Assembly: GCA_037367405.1 (NCBI GenBank)
Contig: JAZKJV010010753.1
Location: 434,001-498,000 of the forward strand
Direction of reading: 5' to 3'
Length of the DNA: 64,000 nt
From: Ottelia alismoides
Taxonomy: Eukaryota > Streptophyta > Magnoliopsida > Alismatales > Hydrocharitaceae
The position numbers were made by a program, and so were the translations under genes. The notes beneath the pieces are model-generated. The model ran no database searches. It saw only the letters and a list, made by a program, of their open reading frames with translations, and was not told the DNA's origin. Positions 1 to 11,506 of the stretch are shown here, piece after piece. Position 1 is the first letter of the stretch. Each line of letters starts with the position of its first letter.

Positions 1-1488
1 TTGCATCTCCATGCATCAGTCTCCATGCATCAGGCGAAACTCAACAACTCCGCCACTGACCAACCACCCACTTCGAATCCATCACCTTAGTCGCCACCGC
101 CTCCCCGCCGTGCGATGCCGCCTCATCCTCAGCGCTTCCACTACCCGACCATGTGTCGACCGAGCTCCTCCACCCCAGCATCACCCCACTTCTCCGTTGT
201 GCCTCGCCGTGAGTCAAGGGTTCCTCCGCCCCAGCAGCGCCCTGCTATGCTATCGTCCACCTGACCACCATCAGGACACACAGCATGCAGATACCGTAGG
301 ATCGAGCTTCCTGCTCTTGATCCTATGGCAAGTTGCAAGCCACATCAGCCCATTGAACCTGCCTCTGAGCTTGAAGGTTCGGCCGCCTAGAGCCTCTCCA
401 GTCTGCCACCTCGGCTCGGTCGACCGAGCCACAACTTTGCCCCCGAGCCTCTGCTTCATTATCCGAGCATGAGGCCAGGCACCCGAACCTCAGCCCTGGG
501 TCGCCCGAACCTCAGCCCTGTCATCCGAACCTGCTGGCGTACGTTCAATGCACTTGTACAGTGGGAAAATTGCATCGACGCCCCCAAAAGATACAGATAT
601 TGCAGAAATACCCCCGCTAGGGGTAAATTACATTCGGGACCAGATGACTTTCAAAAATTGCAGATAAGTCCTTCCAGGGACCATTTTGAAGGAAAAACTT
701 TATTTTAATTATATTTCCGTCCCTGAAATTTCATTTCATCATATCTTTTCCATATGAACTCCATTTTTTGCATACAATATGTTATTTTGAAGCTATTTTC
801 AAGCTCTATCATTTAGCCTAGCTTGTGAACAGATTTGAGGTTGTTTATTGTTAATTATTATTTGAGGATTTATTTGATCTTGTGCTGGCTATGTTTGACA
901 TTTTGTATTGATTAATTTGAGGAAAAACTGATCTATTACAGGGGCATGTTCAAGGATAAATAATTCAGTTATTTCCTTATTATTATCGATCACTCTTTGA
1001 GGATTAAGTCACAGGAAAAATTAGGGGGCAGATCTCCTTGAAAATTATTGTTGATCTCTTTATTTGCAGGGTTATTTAGCTGGTGATTGATCGTATACTC
1101 CACAACTTGGCTCTTATCTTGATAAATATTTCTTGAAATTATTCGATCTGTGATAGTATTTGAGGATTAAGTGATGAATTTATTTGAGGATTCAACTTCA
1201 TAAATCATAGATACGGTGCTTCATTCTCCCTGTATATTTCTTCACATCTGCATCATCATATTTTCTCTTTATTTTCTGACACAGAAATTTTATTACAATT
1301 AGTTAATTATTTAACCTGATTTAAGACCACACAACTAAGAATCATTGTTCCCTGTGTTCAACCTTGGTAGACTTGCCAAGTAAAAATATTCCACAACATT
1401 CAAACGTATGTGGTTTTTGACGAACTGAATTTTCCTCCTATACTACGACACTTACTGATTATTAAAGAGGTCAATTTCGCATTCATCA
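1..1488 (+). mobile_element. Element B 5' LTR, 3' portion only
   Basis: This is the downstream part (R/U5) of a gypsy LTR whose start lies outside the window. It aligns from about position 34 with 24830-26203, the matching part of B's 3' LTR, and both copies end in ATTCATCA. A tRNA-Asp PBS starts two bases later, which fixes the end at 1488. The two copies differ clearly more than the two LTRs of element D do. This copy also has a 14-bp tandem duplication (6-19 and 20-33) that the other copy lacks. The small open frames here are GC-rich LTR artefacts. Confidence 0.88.
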
Positions 1489-1490
1489 AA

Positions 1491-1508
1491 TGGCGTCGTT
1501 GCCGGGGA
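1491..1508 (+). other. Primer-binding site, tRNA-Asp type (element B)
   Basis: TGGCGTCGTTGCCGGGGA lies two bases after the LTR end. It is complementary to the 3' end of plant tRNA-Asp except at position 6 (T where C is expected). A tRNA-Asp PBS is typical of the Athila lineage. Element D has the identical 18-mer at 21142-21159. Confidence 0.88.
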
Positions 1509-2702
1509 ACTACGAATTTTTAGGGTTTTACATCATTTTTGTAATTAGTTTTTGTGAAATTAATTTTTATGCCATTTTTCCGCATTTTATTCTGCATTTC
1601 TCTCTTACTTCAGATACTAACCGTAATTTCTCTCTTTGCAGACTACTAGGAGCCAAAATTTGGATATTCATCAAGGATCTGCAAGGAAGATTGAATTTTA
1701 GTTTTTGTGAGAGAGAGCTTAATCTATATTTAATTCCCACATTATTTTCAGGGTCCCTCTCTTTGAACCCTTGTAATATCAGACTGAACATTTATGTGGT
1801 GTGTCGGGTCTGTTTCAACCCCTTCTGTGTGGTTAGGACCCGACTTGAGTGGCGTAGGACTTAGGCACATATACGCTTGCGTGTCTACCATTGATTGTGC
1901 TCGTATTTCTTTGGACACACATTCACTAACTATACGCACTATAGATCGTTCAACATTTGCCAAATTTTTAAATCAATTCTTCTCGCTAATAGAACTATCT
2001 GCTTAGGGCGTCTTTCATCTGTGCATATCATTTAGTGTAATTTAAATTCCTTGTCTTGCATCCTGCATGAAGAATGTGAGGATTCACTGTAAGTCTTCTT
2101 CTTAAGCATGCATCATTGATTTACGTTTGCATTAGCTTTTTCGATTTCCTTTCTTAAGTCTTACAACTTAGGAGTTAAAGGAATTGGGAATGTTCGTTAT
2201 GCGTAAATTTTGTGCTCACATAACTTCAGTGACAATCTTAATTTAAAACTGGGACTGCTAATCAAAGCGATTGTAAATAAAACTGGCAAAAATTTAACCT
2301 ATGTTTGATGGAGAGAAACCCACTCATTATTTGTAAGGACAAGATCGCAAACAATAGGACAAGAGCCAAAAACCAAAAAATTTCATTCAGAATACTGATT
2401 TTAAAAATAATTAGCTGCTTTTCAGTGAGGGTCTCGGGTAGCCGTTTCACGATCCAACTTCCCTTAGCAGAGTAGGTGGTTTAGAGGACACTGCGGAAGG
2501 CTCCGTCCTCAAGTAACACGGGTAGCCGTTTAAACAGTCCGTACTTACACCTATATTGGCTGAAAGTAGGTGCAACTAGTTGTATGAACTCGGGACAGTC
2601 TATGTGAAATATTTTGGCACCTAACAGCTCCACTTAATTTTCAAGATTGTTTTGTCATTAAATTAAAATTAAAAAGATAAGCGGCTGAACCCTAACGTGC
2701 CT
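1509..2702 (+). other. Element B untranslated leader
   Basis: About 1.2 kb of AT-rich sequence without a supported frame lies between the PBS and the first coding remnant. Athila-type elements normally have a long leader; element D has about 1.3 kb in the same place. I see no retroviral gag homology here. Confidence 0.6.
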
Positions 2703-3650
2703 TCACCAGTGTTGAGCGGGTGAATCCACGTGTTTGTTTTGTGTTTGATTTGTGTGCATCAGAGAACTTGCAATCGCAAGCAAATCGTGGTTCGTTGATC
2801 ATTCCATCCCTCTTGAGAAGATGTCGGCACAATGGTCTTCTTTCCCGATTTCCACGACCATGTCCTGATATCCTTCTTCTCACACTGCTTAGGGCATTCT
2901 CTTCCCACCCATACATCCCACCCTATGACCACACTTCTTCTTGGAATAGCCCTCTCTCACATTCTGACAATCTTATGGACATGAGAGAGAGACAAGAATC
3001 GAGGATGAACAATAGAGTGACTGATATTGACAATAGAACATGATTTCCGGTTACTATGATCTCACAACCTCTTGCACCATCCCCTACTCAGGATAACTAT
3101 CCTCTTGAGTACAATCAATTTTCTTACGACAATCCACGAGAAAACCAAAGTCAAGGAAATACAACTCACGACCAGATCATAATGTTTATGAACAATCAAT
3201 ACTCTACTCGAGGTTACATGCCAGAATCACGACTCATGAAGAATGATTATTCAATCACTAGTCATGAGATGTTTGAGGATGAGATTACTCGGATTAATCA
3301 TAGAGCACACACTTTAACGTAGAGAATATATGATCTCATCCAGTCTATGCAAAATTCAGAAGAAGTGAGGCCACCACCATGTGAACCACTGGATCATCAT
3401 GTGACTCACAATCAGGCACAACCACTGCTGACCTCTAACCCCCTACTGACCATATCACAGAAAATACCAAAAAAACTGAAAATTTTGAAAATTCAAAAAA
3501 AAATGGACAATACTGAAATGGAAGCATTTTGCAAGAGTCTGATCTTAGAGCTTCCATTGATCAAAGCCATAGAATATGTGCCCGATCTTGAGAGATTTGT
3601 GATGAGTCGATTGAACCCCAAAAAGACGGGCAAAAAATGATAAAGGACTG
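2703..3650 (+). pseudogene. Element B gag-pol linker remnant
   Basis: Short overlapping frames (2720-3043, 3056-3322, 3347-3640) encode low-complexity Asn/Gln/Ser/Pro-rich protein. The last one has a Lys-rich stretch followed by 'MEAFCKSLILELPLIKAIE', which corresponds in position and pattern to the segment just before protease in element D ('MAEFCNKHIKVTIPFDKFV', near 17,400). The conserved capsid-like gag domain that D and G carry upstream (Trp...LTPE.QGLV) was not found. I infer that these are decayed remains of the gag-protease linker and that the gag core has been lost. Several stops separate the pieces. Confidence 0.55.
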
Positions 3651-3667
3651 AATATCACGTCATATCT

Positions 3668-4135
3668 ATGGCTAGTTCTTTGGTGATGAATCATAAAATC
3701 AAAAGCCACAAAGTCAAGCGGTTGACTCGGATCACATGTGAAATTGAGGATTCTACATTCACTCATGTTTGGTTAGATGGTGGCTCCACATTAAACATCC
3801 TCCCCAAGTCTGTCTTTGACCAACTCAAACTCGGACAACTCAAAAAGACTAGGGTGATCGTTCAATTACCTGATCGATCTACCAAAAGACCGCGGGGGAT
3901 CGATTCTGTCATCGTAAATTTCCGAGGTAAAGAACATAAAGTGGACTTTATTATCCTTAAGCACCCCGGAAGGTTGTCTGAGTCTCTTATCATTTTAAGA
4001 AAGTCGTTCCGCTAAGGCAATCGTCGATTGTAAGACTCAGGAAATCAAGTTCCCGAACTCGGACCACAATGAACAAACCCCTAATGACACGACCTTCTTT
4101 GAGGAAAACCAACTTGAAACCAACAACTATGATTA
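3668..4135 (+). pseudogene. Element B retroviral-type aspartic protease, frameshifted
   Basis: The frame 3668-4015 encodes a pepsin-like retropepsin matching the protease of elements D and G along its length: a 'THVWLDGGSTLNILP' active-site segment, then 'RSTKRP', then 'VDFIILKHP', then the second conserved block near 'LIILRKSFR'. In an active element this enzyme would cut the Gag-Pol polyprotein. The active site reads D-G-G-S rather than the usual D-[ST]-G; D has D-N-G-S and G has D-S-G-S. A frameshift near 4013-4017 ends the frame, and homology continues in another frame ('AIVDCKTQEIKF') to a stop near 4135. It is the only enzymatic domain left in B. Confidence 0.78.
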
Positions 4136-4964
4136 AGAGATAAATATTTCACATTATCAGACATTTCCGCATTACACAGAGATACAAACCAAGGAGAGTC
4201 ACCTAAAAGACTGACTGTTGGACAAACTTCGGATTATCACCACCCTATCACTGCTCCTAGGAGAAATCAAGATTTCAGAGCTTTATGAAGAATTGGACCA
4301 TATTATTGAGGATCGTCGCGATTATTTGAGTGGTCCATTCTTTGAGTCGGCAGTAATGCGTGAGATACTTGAACCATATAAGGAACTGACGCCATAAACA
4401 TCCGATGTCACCAAAATCCACGATCATCCAGAAGTGACATCAACACCCCAGCCATAAACCACAAAATCACAAGGAACAATCTCCCTCGACCAAAGCAACA
4501 CATGAACCTTCAAGAATTGGTCGACTTTTATGGGTATTCATCTGATGAGGAACTCACGAATGCCACATCGGTTACTCAAGACAGGGAGATGAAGATTGTC
4601 CAACTTCCTCCCAATACTTCCCAAGGAAATAAACCGACCAAGAAAGTCACCTTTGACCTTAGACACCAGGTGATTTCTGAAGATTCCTCGTTTGGTCCTC
4701 ATGTGGTTCATCAGATAAGTGCAATAGGTACAGCTCTGATCCAAGGGCACTTACCTCAGATCAACAGTAGTTGGACATCCTCTGCATACGACTACAATTC
4801 TCCTGAGGACGACTCCGACGATGGCTGGTCTTCTTCTCGGCCCCCTCTTCATCGCCCTACACATCTCCATACTATCTCCCTCCACACTCCCACAAGAAGG
4901 TCCATCGCAAACCTCCTTGATACATCCGCAAATCTACCCGGTTCCCCATCTGTATTTATCCGAT
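4136..4964 (+). pseudogene. Element B unrecognised acidic region after protease
   Basis: A frame from 4502 encodes about 155 residues before it runs into the hairpin at 4965. It is hydrophilic, with Asp/Glu/Ser clusters such as 'YNSPEDDSDDGWSSSRPP'. Elements D and G carry a similar acidic linker between protease and RT, so this is probably that linker. It then joins directly to the 3' non-coding hairpins, so RT, RNaseH and integrase are absent. I could not recognise a domain. 4136-4501 is a degenerate continuation with stops. Confidence 0.45.
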
Positions 4965-4994
4965 TATACTTAGGCTGGCCTGAGCCTAAGTATA
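4965..4994 (+). repeat. PPT-like hairpin B1
   Basis: Inverted repeat TATACTTAGGCT / AGCCTAAGTATA with the 6-nt loop GGCCTG. The 3' arm runs on into AGGGGGA on the coding strand and so repeats the core of B's true PPT at 6580-6595. Confidence 0.85.
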
Positions 4995-5049
4995 GGGGGA
5001 CCAGTACCATTTTTTATACATCACTTCTCTTATTTTGTTTTTAACCCAT

Positions 5050-5118
5050 CTATACTTAGTACGAGCTATGTCTATATTTCACTTTGTGCCATGAGGACAT
5101 AGAACAAGCTAAGTATAG
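5050..5118 (+). repeat. Long imperfect hairpin B2 of the 3' array
   Basis: The outer arms CTATACTTAG and CTAAGTATAG pair, and inside them GCTATGTC pairs imperfectly with GGACATAG. A run of five G follows on the coding strand. The same GCTATGTC...GACATAG hairpin occurs in D (12946-13009), P (36604-36677) and G (56735-56808). Confidence 0.75.
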
Positions 5119-6560
5119 GGGGTTGTGTTCGTATATATTTTACCTACTTTATCCATAGCTCGTACTTTAATCATTTTTATCTAACATCGAGGATGGGTAC
5201 AAGTAGTGTATAATATGTGTATAATACCTGTTTTTCAAAAAAAAACAAAAAACAAAAAAAAAACTTTTTGCATAAAAATTCACTCATGGTCTTGCATTTC
5301 ATCAAGCATTTCACGAATTCCTTGGTTGTTATATTCCTGACATATTCACCATCATTCAAGGCTTGAGGATTTTTGAGGACACTTGATTTCTGAGATCTTG
5401 AGATTCTGAGTTAGCCAGCATTAGTCATTAGGGTTTTTGAACATAATTATCCACACTTACCAAGTTTGAAAGATTTGAGCACTATATTGCACTCTTCACC
5501 TCTACCTTCAAAAAGAATATGATCAACATAATCACTTTCACAACTGCACGATTGATGAGATGAGTCGAGTTATCACTTGAGGAATTGGGACTTGAGATTT
5601 GAGTTTAGACATGATTTAATGATATTCGAGGATGGGATAAAGTTAATGAAGGCTTCAGAAAACCTGAGTGTCAGCAAAAACCTAGCCAGTATGTGAACAA
5701 GTTCATATGCTATCTTTTTGATATTGACCTATGTGCCAGGGCATAACGAAACTTAATGGAAATTGTTAATCAGTGCGCGCCAACTTTTGGTAAAAGTAGT
5801 GGAGCTAACCAACAAAAGAAAAGAAAAAGAAATGTCAAAGCGAAGCTCTATCATCCAAAGTCAAATTCCAAATGAGCTTCCACCAATGGCGAGCGCTCCC
5901 AAACATTTTCAAAGTGTCCACTTGGACCAAGCGCTAATTAGGACCAAGGAGTCGGGATGACACCACAAAAAGGGCTCTAAATCGTAAGCGATGCAAGTCT
6001 GGGTGTCGATGGTATCTTAGATACTCAAAAGAGACACACCCCGGTGTTCTCCCAGAAAAACAAGTGGAGACGACTTCAAATTCTCTTGACGGACACATTG
6101 ATCAACAAAACAAAAATATACTAGTGTTGAGTAATAAGGCACTTGAGAGGCACCTTGTTCCAATGTGAGGGAGAGAAAATCAGACAAAATCCTATGCCCT
6201 CCATCATATGGCCGTCCGTCTACACTTTCAAGTCTGACAAACTAATGAGTCGGTTGACTAAAGCAAGAATAGACTTATTCCTTAATGTTGAGGATAGGTC
6301 TAGAGGAGAGTCTTTTGAATTGGAACTTTGGGTGATGTCTCGACTTGAATGTCATGAATGCAGTATACTAAAAATCATATCCTTATACTGTATGTACAAA
6401 CAGAGAGTCTGAAAATTAGAGAAGTTGAGTTCCTTTTGATTAAAGCATGGTTGAGCCCAGAATTTTAGGATCACTCAAATTAAGGGTCTTCTATGAATTG
6501 AGCCTCGAAAATTCACATGCACAGTCTGGGATGTATTCAACTAAGTCATTCATTCATTGA
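5119..6560 (+). other. Element B 3' non-coding region
   Basis: About 1.4 kb without a supported frame between the hairpins and the PPT. Parts resemble, in the same orientation, the non-coding region of D (11564-12830 read on the minus strand), for example the GTTCATATG-type block near 5700. No env-like frame is present. Confidence 0.5.
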
Positions 6561-6576
6561 TGCTCGGGGACGAGCA
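6561..6576 (+). repeat. GGGA tetraloop hairpin before PPT (element B)
   Basis: TGCTCG-GGGA-CGAGCA forms a perfect 6-bp stem with a GNRA-type loop, 3 bases before the PPT. Element D has the same hairpin with a 7-bp stem at the same place (11546-11563). Confidence 0.8.
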
Positions 6577-6579
6577 TGG

Positions 6580-6595
6580 TTTAAGTATAGGGGTA
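6580..6595 (+). other. Polypurine tract, element B
   Basis: TTTAAGTATAGGGGTA ends exactly at the 3' LTR tip TGATGAATC. It is the primer for plus-strand DNA synthesis, and its core matches D's PPT. Confidence 0.85.
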
Positions 6596-7772
6596 TGATG
6601 AATCCCGTATTCATCATGCTAAAATTGGTCATTTAGGCTCTATTCCCCAACATTCACATGCATTTAATCATTAACAGAACATCATTACCATAATTGCATT
6701 AAAAAAACCCATGTAAATTAGCCCAAAAGCCGCTAAATTCTCACATTTGTAAATAATTCATCCTAACTCCGATTGACCCAAAACTACCTCCATTGTGTAG
6801 ATGTTACTAACTTCATTAAATAAAAAATACAAAAAATTTACTAACTCAAATAAGTGTCAAATAATTCCAAAGTCTAATGTCACATCTGACAGATTAAAAT
6901 GAGCATATCTCCCACATACATTGTCCGATGTTGGTCTACTCACTTTTAAAGTACTGCATTTTCAAATATCTTCAAAACAAGACTAATTTCGTAAAATTCA
7001 GAGCTCATATGTGAAAGTTGGGTTCGGGCCACTTTTGTGCATTTTAACTTTTTGCTATTTTTGACCTGGGTTTTTATGTACATAATTAACCCTCTAATTT
7101 TATTTCTTCTTCATTTGTGTTCTTTGATGAATTTTATTTAGCGACACAAAAATCCAAATCCAGATTAAAACTAAAATCAAAGAAACTGACTTAGTCCAAG
7201 TGTTCGTTGTAAGTCTGTATAAAAATTGTGTGTTTCTTACTTCCATTTTATTTTCCTATTTTCTTATTTATTACAAATCCAAAAAAATTAGATTAGTGTG
7301 TAATAAATTTTCTTATATTTTTCTTATTTTCTATAATTTTTATCCTCTCTAAAACCACCAAAAAATTACAAAACTCCAAAAAGTCGATTTTCTATACACA
7401 TGGAAAACAACCAAAAATACCACTTCACACAAATGACCTCTTTTCTCATGGGTCTTGTAGATCTCGTCGAGACGAACAACTTTCGTGAAGGAATTTTTTT
7501 GATCTGAGGTCTTCTATCTCTTCTTCCTCTTCAAGATTCGAATTTTTTGGTGCCACGTGGCATCTCCAAGGCGTGCCACGTATCACCCCCCCACACTCTC
7601 TCTCCTCTCCAGCCACCCCCCAGGTCACGTGCCTAGCACGTGACCCCTGTCATCTCCCTCCAGCCGTTACTGCCCCCCCACCCCGCATGAGCGGACAACG
7701 CTGCCCTCGCCTCCTCCAGCCGTTACGACGACCGACCTCCTTCCCCTCCGACCATTACGTCTCCCTCCTCCC

Positions 7773-7779
7773 TATAAAA
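7773..7779 (+). promoter_or_regulatory. TATA box of element B LTR
   Basis: TATAAAA follows a C-rich stretch at the U3 to R transition of the LTR. It lies about 1.18 kb from the LTR start, where a Pol II promoter for the element is expected. G-box CACGTG motifs lie about 120-215 bp upstream. Confidence 0.65.
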
Positions 7780-7931
7780 CCGCCCTGACCCCCACCGTCG
7801 CCACCATCCGCCATATCTGCAAAGAAGGAGCTCGAGACGAGGCCTGTGACAGAGGACTCGTTCTCGCCAGCCACGACCTTCTCATCGGCGCGATCCAGGG
7901 GAGATTCTTCTCCCTTGCTGCGACTCCTCGA

Positions 7932-7936
7932 GCCGC
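7932..7936. repeat. Target-site duplication of element D (left)
   Basis: GCCGC directly precedes the LTR terminus TGACG and is repeated at 24753-24757 directly after the other terminus TCATCA. Five bases is the usual Ty3/gypsy duplication length. Confidence 0.9.
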
Positions 7937-10230
7937 TGACGAGCGGTCCCGCACCCTTAGTTAATTCAGTCAAATTAATGTCCAAATTAATTAGATGTCG
8001 TTCGTTGCAGTCGGCTACGAGATGGCTAATCAAAAACCACTTTAATTAGATTCGAGTTAATTTCAAGCGGCAAATTTTTTTACTTGGTGAAGTCCAAGGT
8101 CGAACTCAGGGAGGCAACTGTCTCCTTAGGTCAAATTTTAGCAATTATTCAAGCGTTGATTTTCAAGGAGTATTTTTTTTCTTTTTTTTTAATTTCTATG
8201 CAGACGTATGCATACAATGCAGGCCAATTTAATGTGCAATTTAATTAATGTATCAAATTAAGTCCAAAAATGATGAAAATTGGCCAGATAGTTATTTATG
8301 ATGAAAATGACCTACACTAATTTTTTTGGAATTTTTCGACTCAAAATGAATTTACTGTGAATTAAATAAACTGACAGAGTAATTTTCAGAATTTAATTTT
8401 TAATAAATATCGAATCACAATTTTTCCAAGCACTAATATTATCCTAGGTAGCTCTAATAATCAGGGACCTAGGAAAATTAACAGAACTTAATTCCACTGT
8501 GAAATGAATTTATTAAAATTAATTTAAAAAAATCACTAAACAATTTATTTAGGCCTCGATATGCGTGCAAATGCTATGAAATTTTTATGGTGTGTTAAAA
8601 ATGGTGTCCTTAAGCTACTGTGAATTTTTGATATTTTTTGAAGGCACAGATAATTAATTAAAAATCAAAAGGCATCACTGGGCAAAATATGTCAACAATG
8701 CACCAATTAATTCATTGATAATTCAAATAAGCCTACAAAAATCAGACACGTGTACTAATAGACAGAGGACAAAATTTCCAACAACATGCAATTTTTAGAA
8801 TTTCAAAATGATGAAAAATGCACTCTAGGGACACGTGCAAACACAAGGGTGTAAATGCAATACTGGAAATTAAAATTTCAATAAACAAATATGCTGACAG
8901 GGACTAAAATGCAATTACCGACAATATGGTGGACTTTGATGCAAATTCTCCACAGGGCACGTGCTCCTCACGTGGGGTCTGCTTCACAGGGACCTCTTTG
9001 CAAATATGGAAAGCTTCAGGGGCCTCTGTCTAATTTACCCAGGCCGCACGTGCTCCTCACGTGGGCGGCCTAGGCTCGGATGGCTGCGGAGGCTCGGAGA
9101 AGGCTCGGACGCTCTGGAGGTTCGGACTGCGGCTGGATGTAGCTTCGGGTCGCCCGAGCCTAGATTTGGAGAAGAGGTTCGGGCGACTGGGTCACGTGGC
9201 GTAATGAAGGCCCTCGGATAGAGATTGATCCGAGGGTTGTCGGTGACGACGTGTGGCGTAAACTCGGACCTTTGGATCGATGATAATCCAACGGCCTCTG
9301 GGGCTCGAGGAAGACGGAGACGTGGCTCGCTGCGGACCGCTGGATCAGAGGCACGATCGACGGTGGGAAGCTGTTGCGATGGGAGGACACGTGGCGATGT
9401 GGGGGCCGTTCGATCGATGTGATCGAACGGTGGCTGCTCGTCTGCTCCGATGTTCCTCCGCCGCCTGCGGAGGAAATGGCGGGGCTCCGGCGAAATGGCC
9501 TTTGCTCCGCCCGTCCTTCCTCGAGTCGATGAAGCTCTCCGACTTGTCGGAGCTATCCCAAAAGTCTCGTGGTGCGGCGGCGAAGGTCCTGATGGTCTCC
9601 GGAGCAACAGAGGTGGACTGAAGCTCGCTGGAGACGAAGCTCGAAGGGAGCTCCGGTGAGGCTCCGGCCAGTGAAGGAATGTGAACCTGCAGGAGTTAGA
9701 AGCGATAGCCGAGGCGTGCAAGTGTTCGTGGAGATGTTATGGTGATCGGCGAGGCCTAAGGGTGACAGAGGTCGTCTGGAGATGGGGCTCCGGCCAAATG
9801 GCGGAGCTGGAAGTCGATGGAGGTGCTGTGCGTCGTCGGAAGGTGCGGAGGGTTCAACGGGAACGGGAACTTCGACGCGAAGCTCGGCAAGATGGAAAGG
9901 AGGCGAGAAGGTGATCGTGGATGCCGAATAAAATCGGAGAAGAAACAAGAAAATAAAGAAGAAGATCGGAGGAGGAATGGAGGGGGTTACTTGGGAATTG
10001 GAGCTCAGATTGGAGTTCCAGGGTCGTCGCTCGAGGGATCGGTAGGGTCCCGAGCTCGTGCAACTACTCGGAGGAGCGGCTGCGACACGGCGGAGCTGCC
10101 GTGGATCTCGCCGGAGAAGAAGCCCTTCGTCGCTCGATGAATCGCCAAATTGCTGTCACCAACTGGAAGATCAGAGCTCAGGGAAGCTCTCTGGAGTGGC
10201 GGATGGGGGTGAACGTCTCCGGTGGTGGCG

Positions 10231-10238
10231 TATTTATA
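10231..10238 (-). promoter_or_regulatory. TATA box of element D 3' LTR
   Basis: TATAAATA on the minus strand, about 1.29 kb from the LTR start. The identical box at 23456-23463 in the 5' LTR would drive the genomic transcript. Confidence 0.65.
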
Positions 10239-11506
10239 AGGTGAAGTTGGTGGGTTAGCTGGTGGAGTAGCGAAGTTGGTGGTCGTCGTGGGGCGAGTAT
10301 GGTGGAGGTGGTGGAGCTTGAGGGAGCTGTCGAGGGAGAGGGTTGAGTGGGGAATGTCGTGGAGGAGTCAGCGGCCGGAGGAGATGGCCGACGTGCATCC
10401 CAAAATAGGAAGGGGGCGCCCCTCCCGCAAGGCAAGGGACGTGGGGGAGAGGGGCGCCTGGAGGTAGGAGACGAGGTCTCCACCGTTGGATCTTGTGATC
10501 CAACGGTGGCGATCGAACCGTAGGGGACGAGTAGGATGAGATCCATGCGCGCTGATGATGGGCCGAGAGCGCGCCACGTGGCGGGCTGCGGGCGAAGTGC
10601 GAGCGGGCGGTTTAGATGAGAGGGTGGAGTTGATCAGAAGGTTGAGATTTGCTGGCAGAGGGGCGGCTGTGATGGAAAGATCGGAGATCTGATCAGGCGG
10701 CGCAGATGCTTCCACGTGGAAGGCTGAAGGCGCGGCGCTAAGGAACGGTGGAGATGAAGTGTGGGGCGGATCTGATGGCTGGGAGATGGTCAAGTACGTG
10801 GAAAGGCCTGGGCCGTTGGATCTGGAACGAGATCCAACGGCGGAAGGCGCGGGCGGATGAGGCGATGGGCAGCGGGCCGCGTGGCGCAACCAAAGGGTGC
10901 CACGTGGCCTGCTGTGAATGGCTGGATTAAGAAACACGTGTAGAGAGAAGAGCAAGCCGAATTTGGAAAAACTCAAAACATGAAAGTTGTAGATCTTGAT
11001 GAGATCTACAAGTTTCATGTTGACCAAAGACGGAGATGGGGTCAAATATGATACATAGATACAAATATACATATATACATATGTAGTATACAAAATGGCC
11101 CAAAGACCCAAGTTTCTCATACAAGCTCCAACTTCAATGAAATTAGTCTCATTTTGAAGGTCTTTTAATATGTAGTATTCTAAGAGTGAGTAGACCTAAT
11201 TCGGGGTTTGTATGAGGGCTTTATGTGTGTTTTAATGTACAAGGGATCTCAGGCTATTTTGGCTATTTTACAAGGGTGATTTTTGGCATTCTTCCCTATA
11301 TTATTAAGGAATATATGTATATTATAGAGAAGAGGTTATTTTGGTGACGAGGTATTTTACAAGGGATTTTTGGCTTCTTATTTAAATGCAAATGGGCTGC
11401 TAAAATGCATGAATTATGAATGTGTGCATGAATGCTATTTATGCAAATTAAAAGGAAATATGCCTCTATTTACTCGGGAACAAGGATCTATTTTTGACTT
11501 TTGGAG

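Larger units (their letters stand above)
6596..7936 (+). mobile_element. Element B 3' LTR, first part (U3 and promoter)
   Basis: Starts with a 21-nt palindrome (6596-6616, arms TGATGAAT/ATTCATCA) right after the PPT. It is homologous to LTR C on the minus strand (28528 downwards): similar tips, then the same diverged AT-rich U3, a GTCACGTG box and a TATA region. The LTR is cut at 7936 by element D and resumes at 24753 after a duplicated GCCGC. Combined length is about 2.8 kb. Confidence 0.9.

Noticed and set aside
11..708. Frames 11-472 and 469-708 as host genes
   Set aside because: They fall in the 5' LTR of element B and reappear with frame breaks in the 3' LTR copy.
9035..11120. Long open frames (up to about 250 codons) on both strands of the D LTR, repeated at 22260-24345
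   Set aside because: They lie in GC-rich LTR sequence where stops are rare, overlap on both strands, encode Pro/Ser/Arg-rich low-complexity protein, and contain no domain. The LTR structure explains the region.
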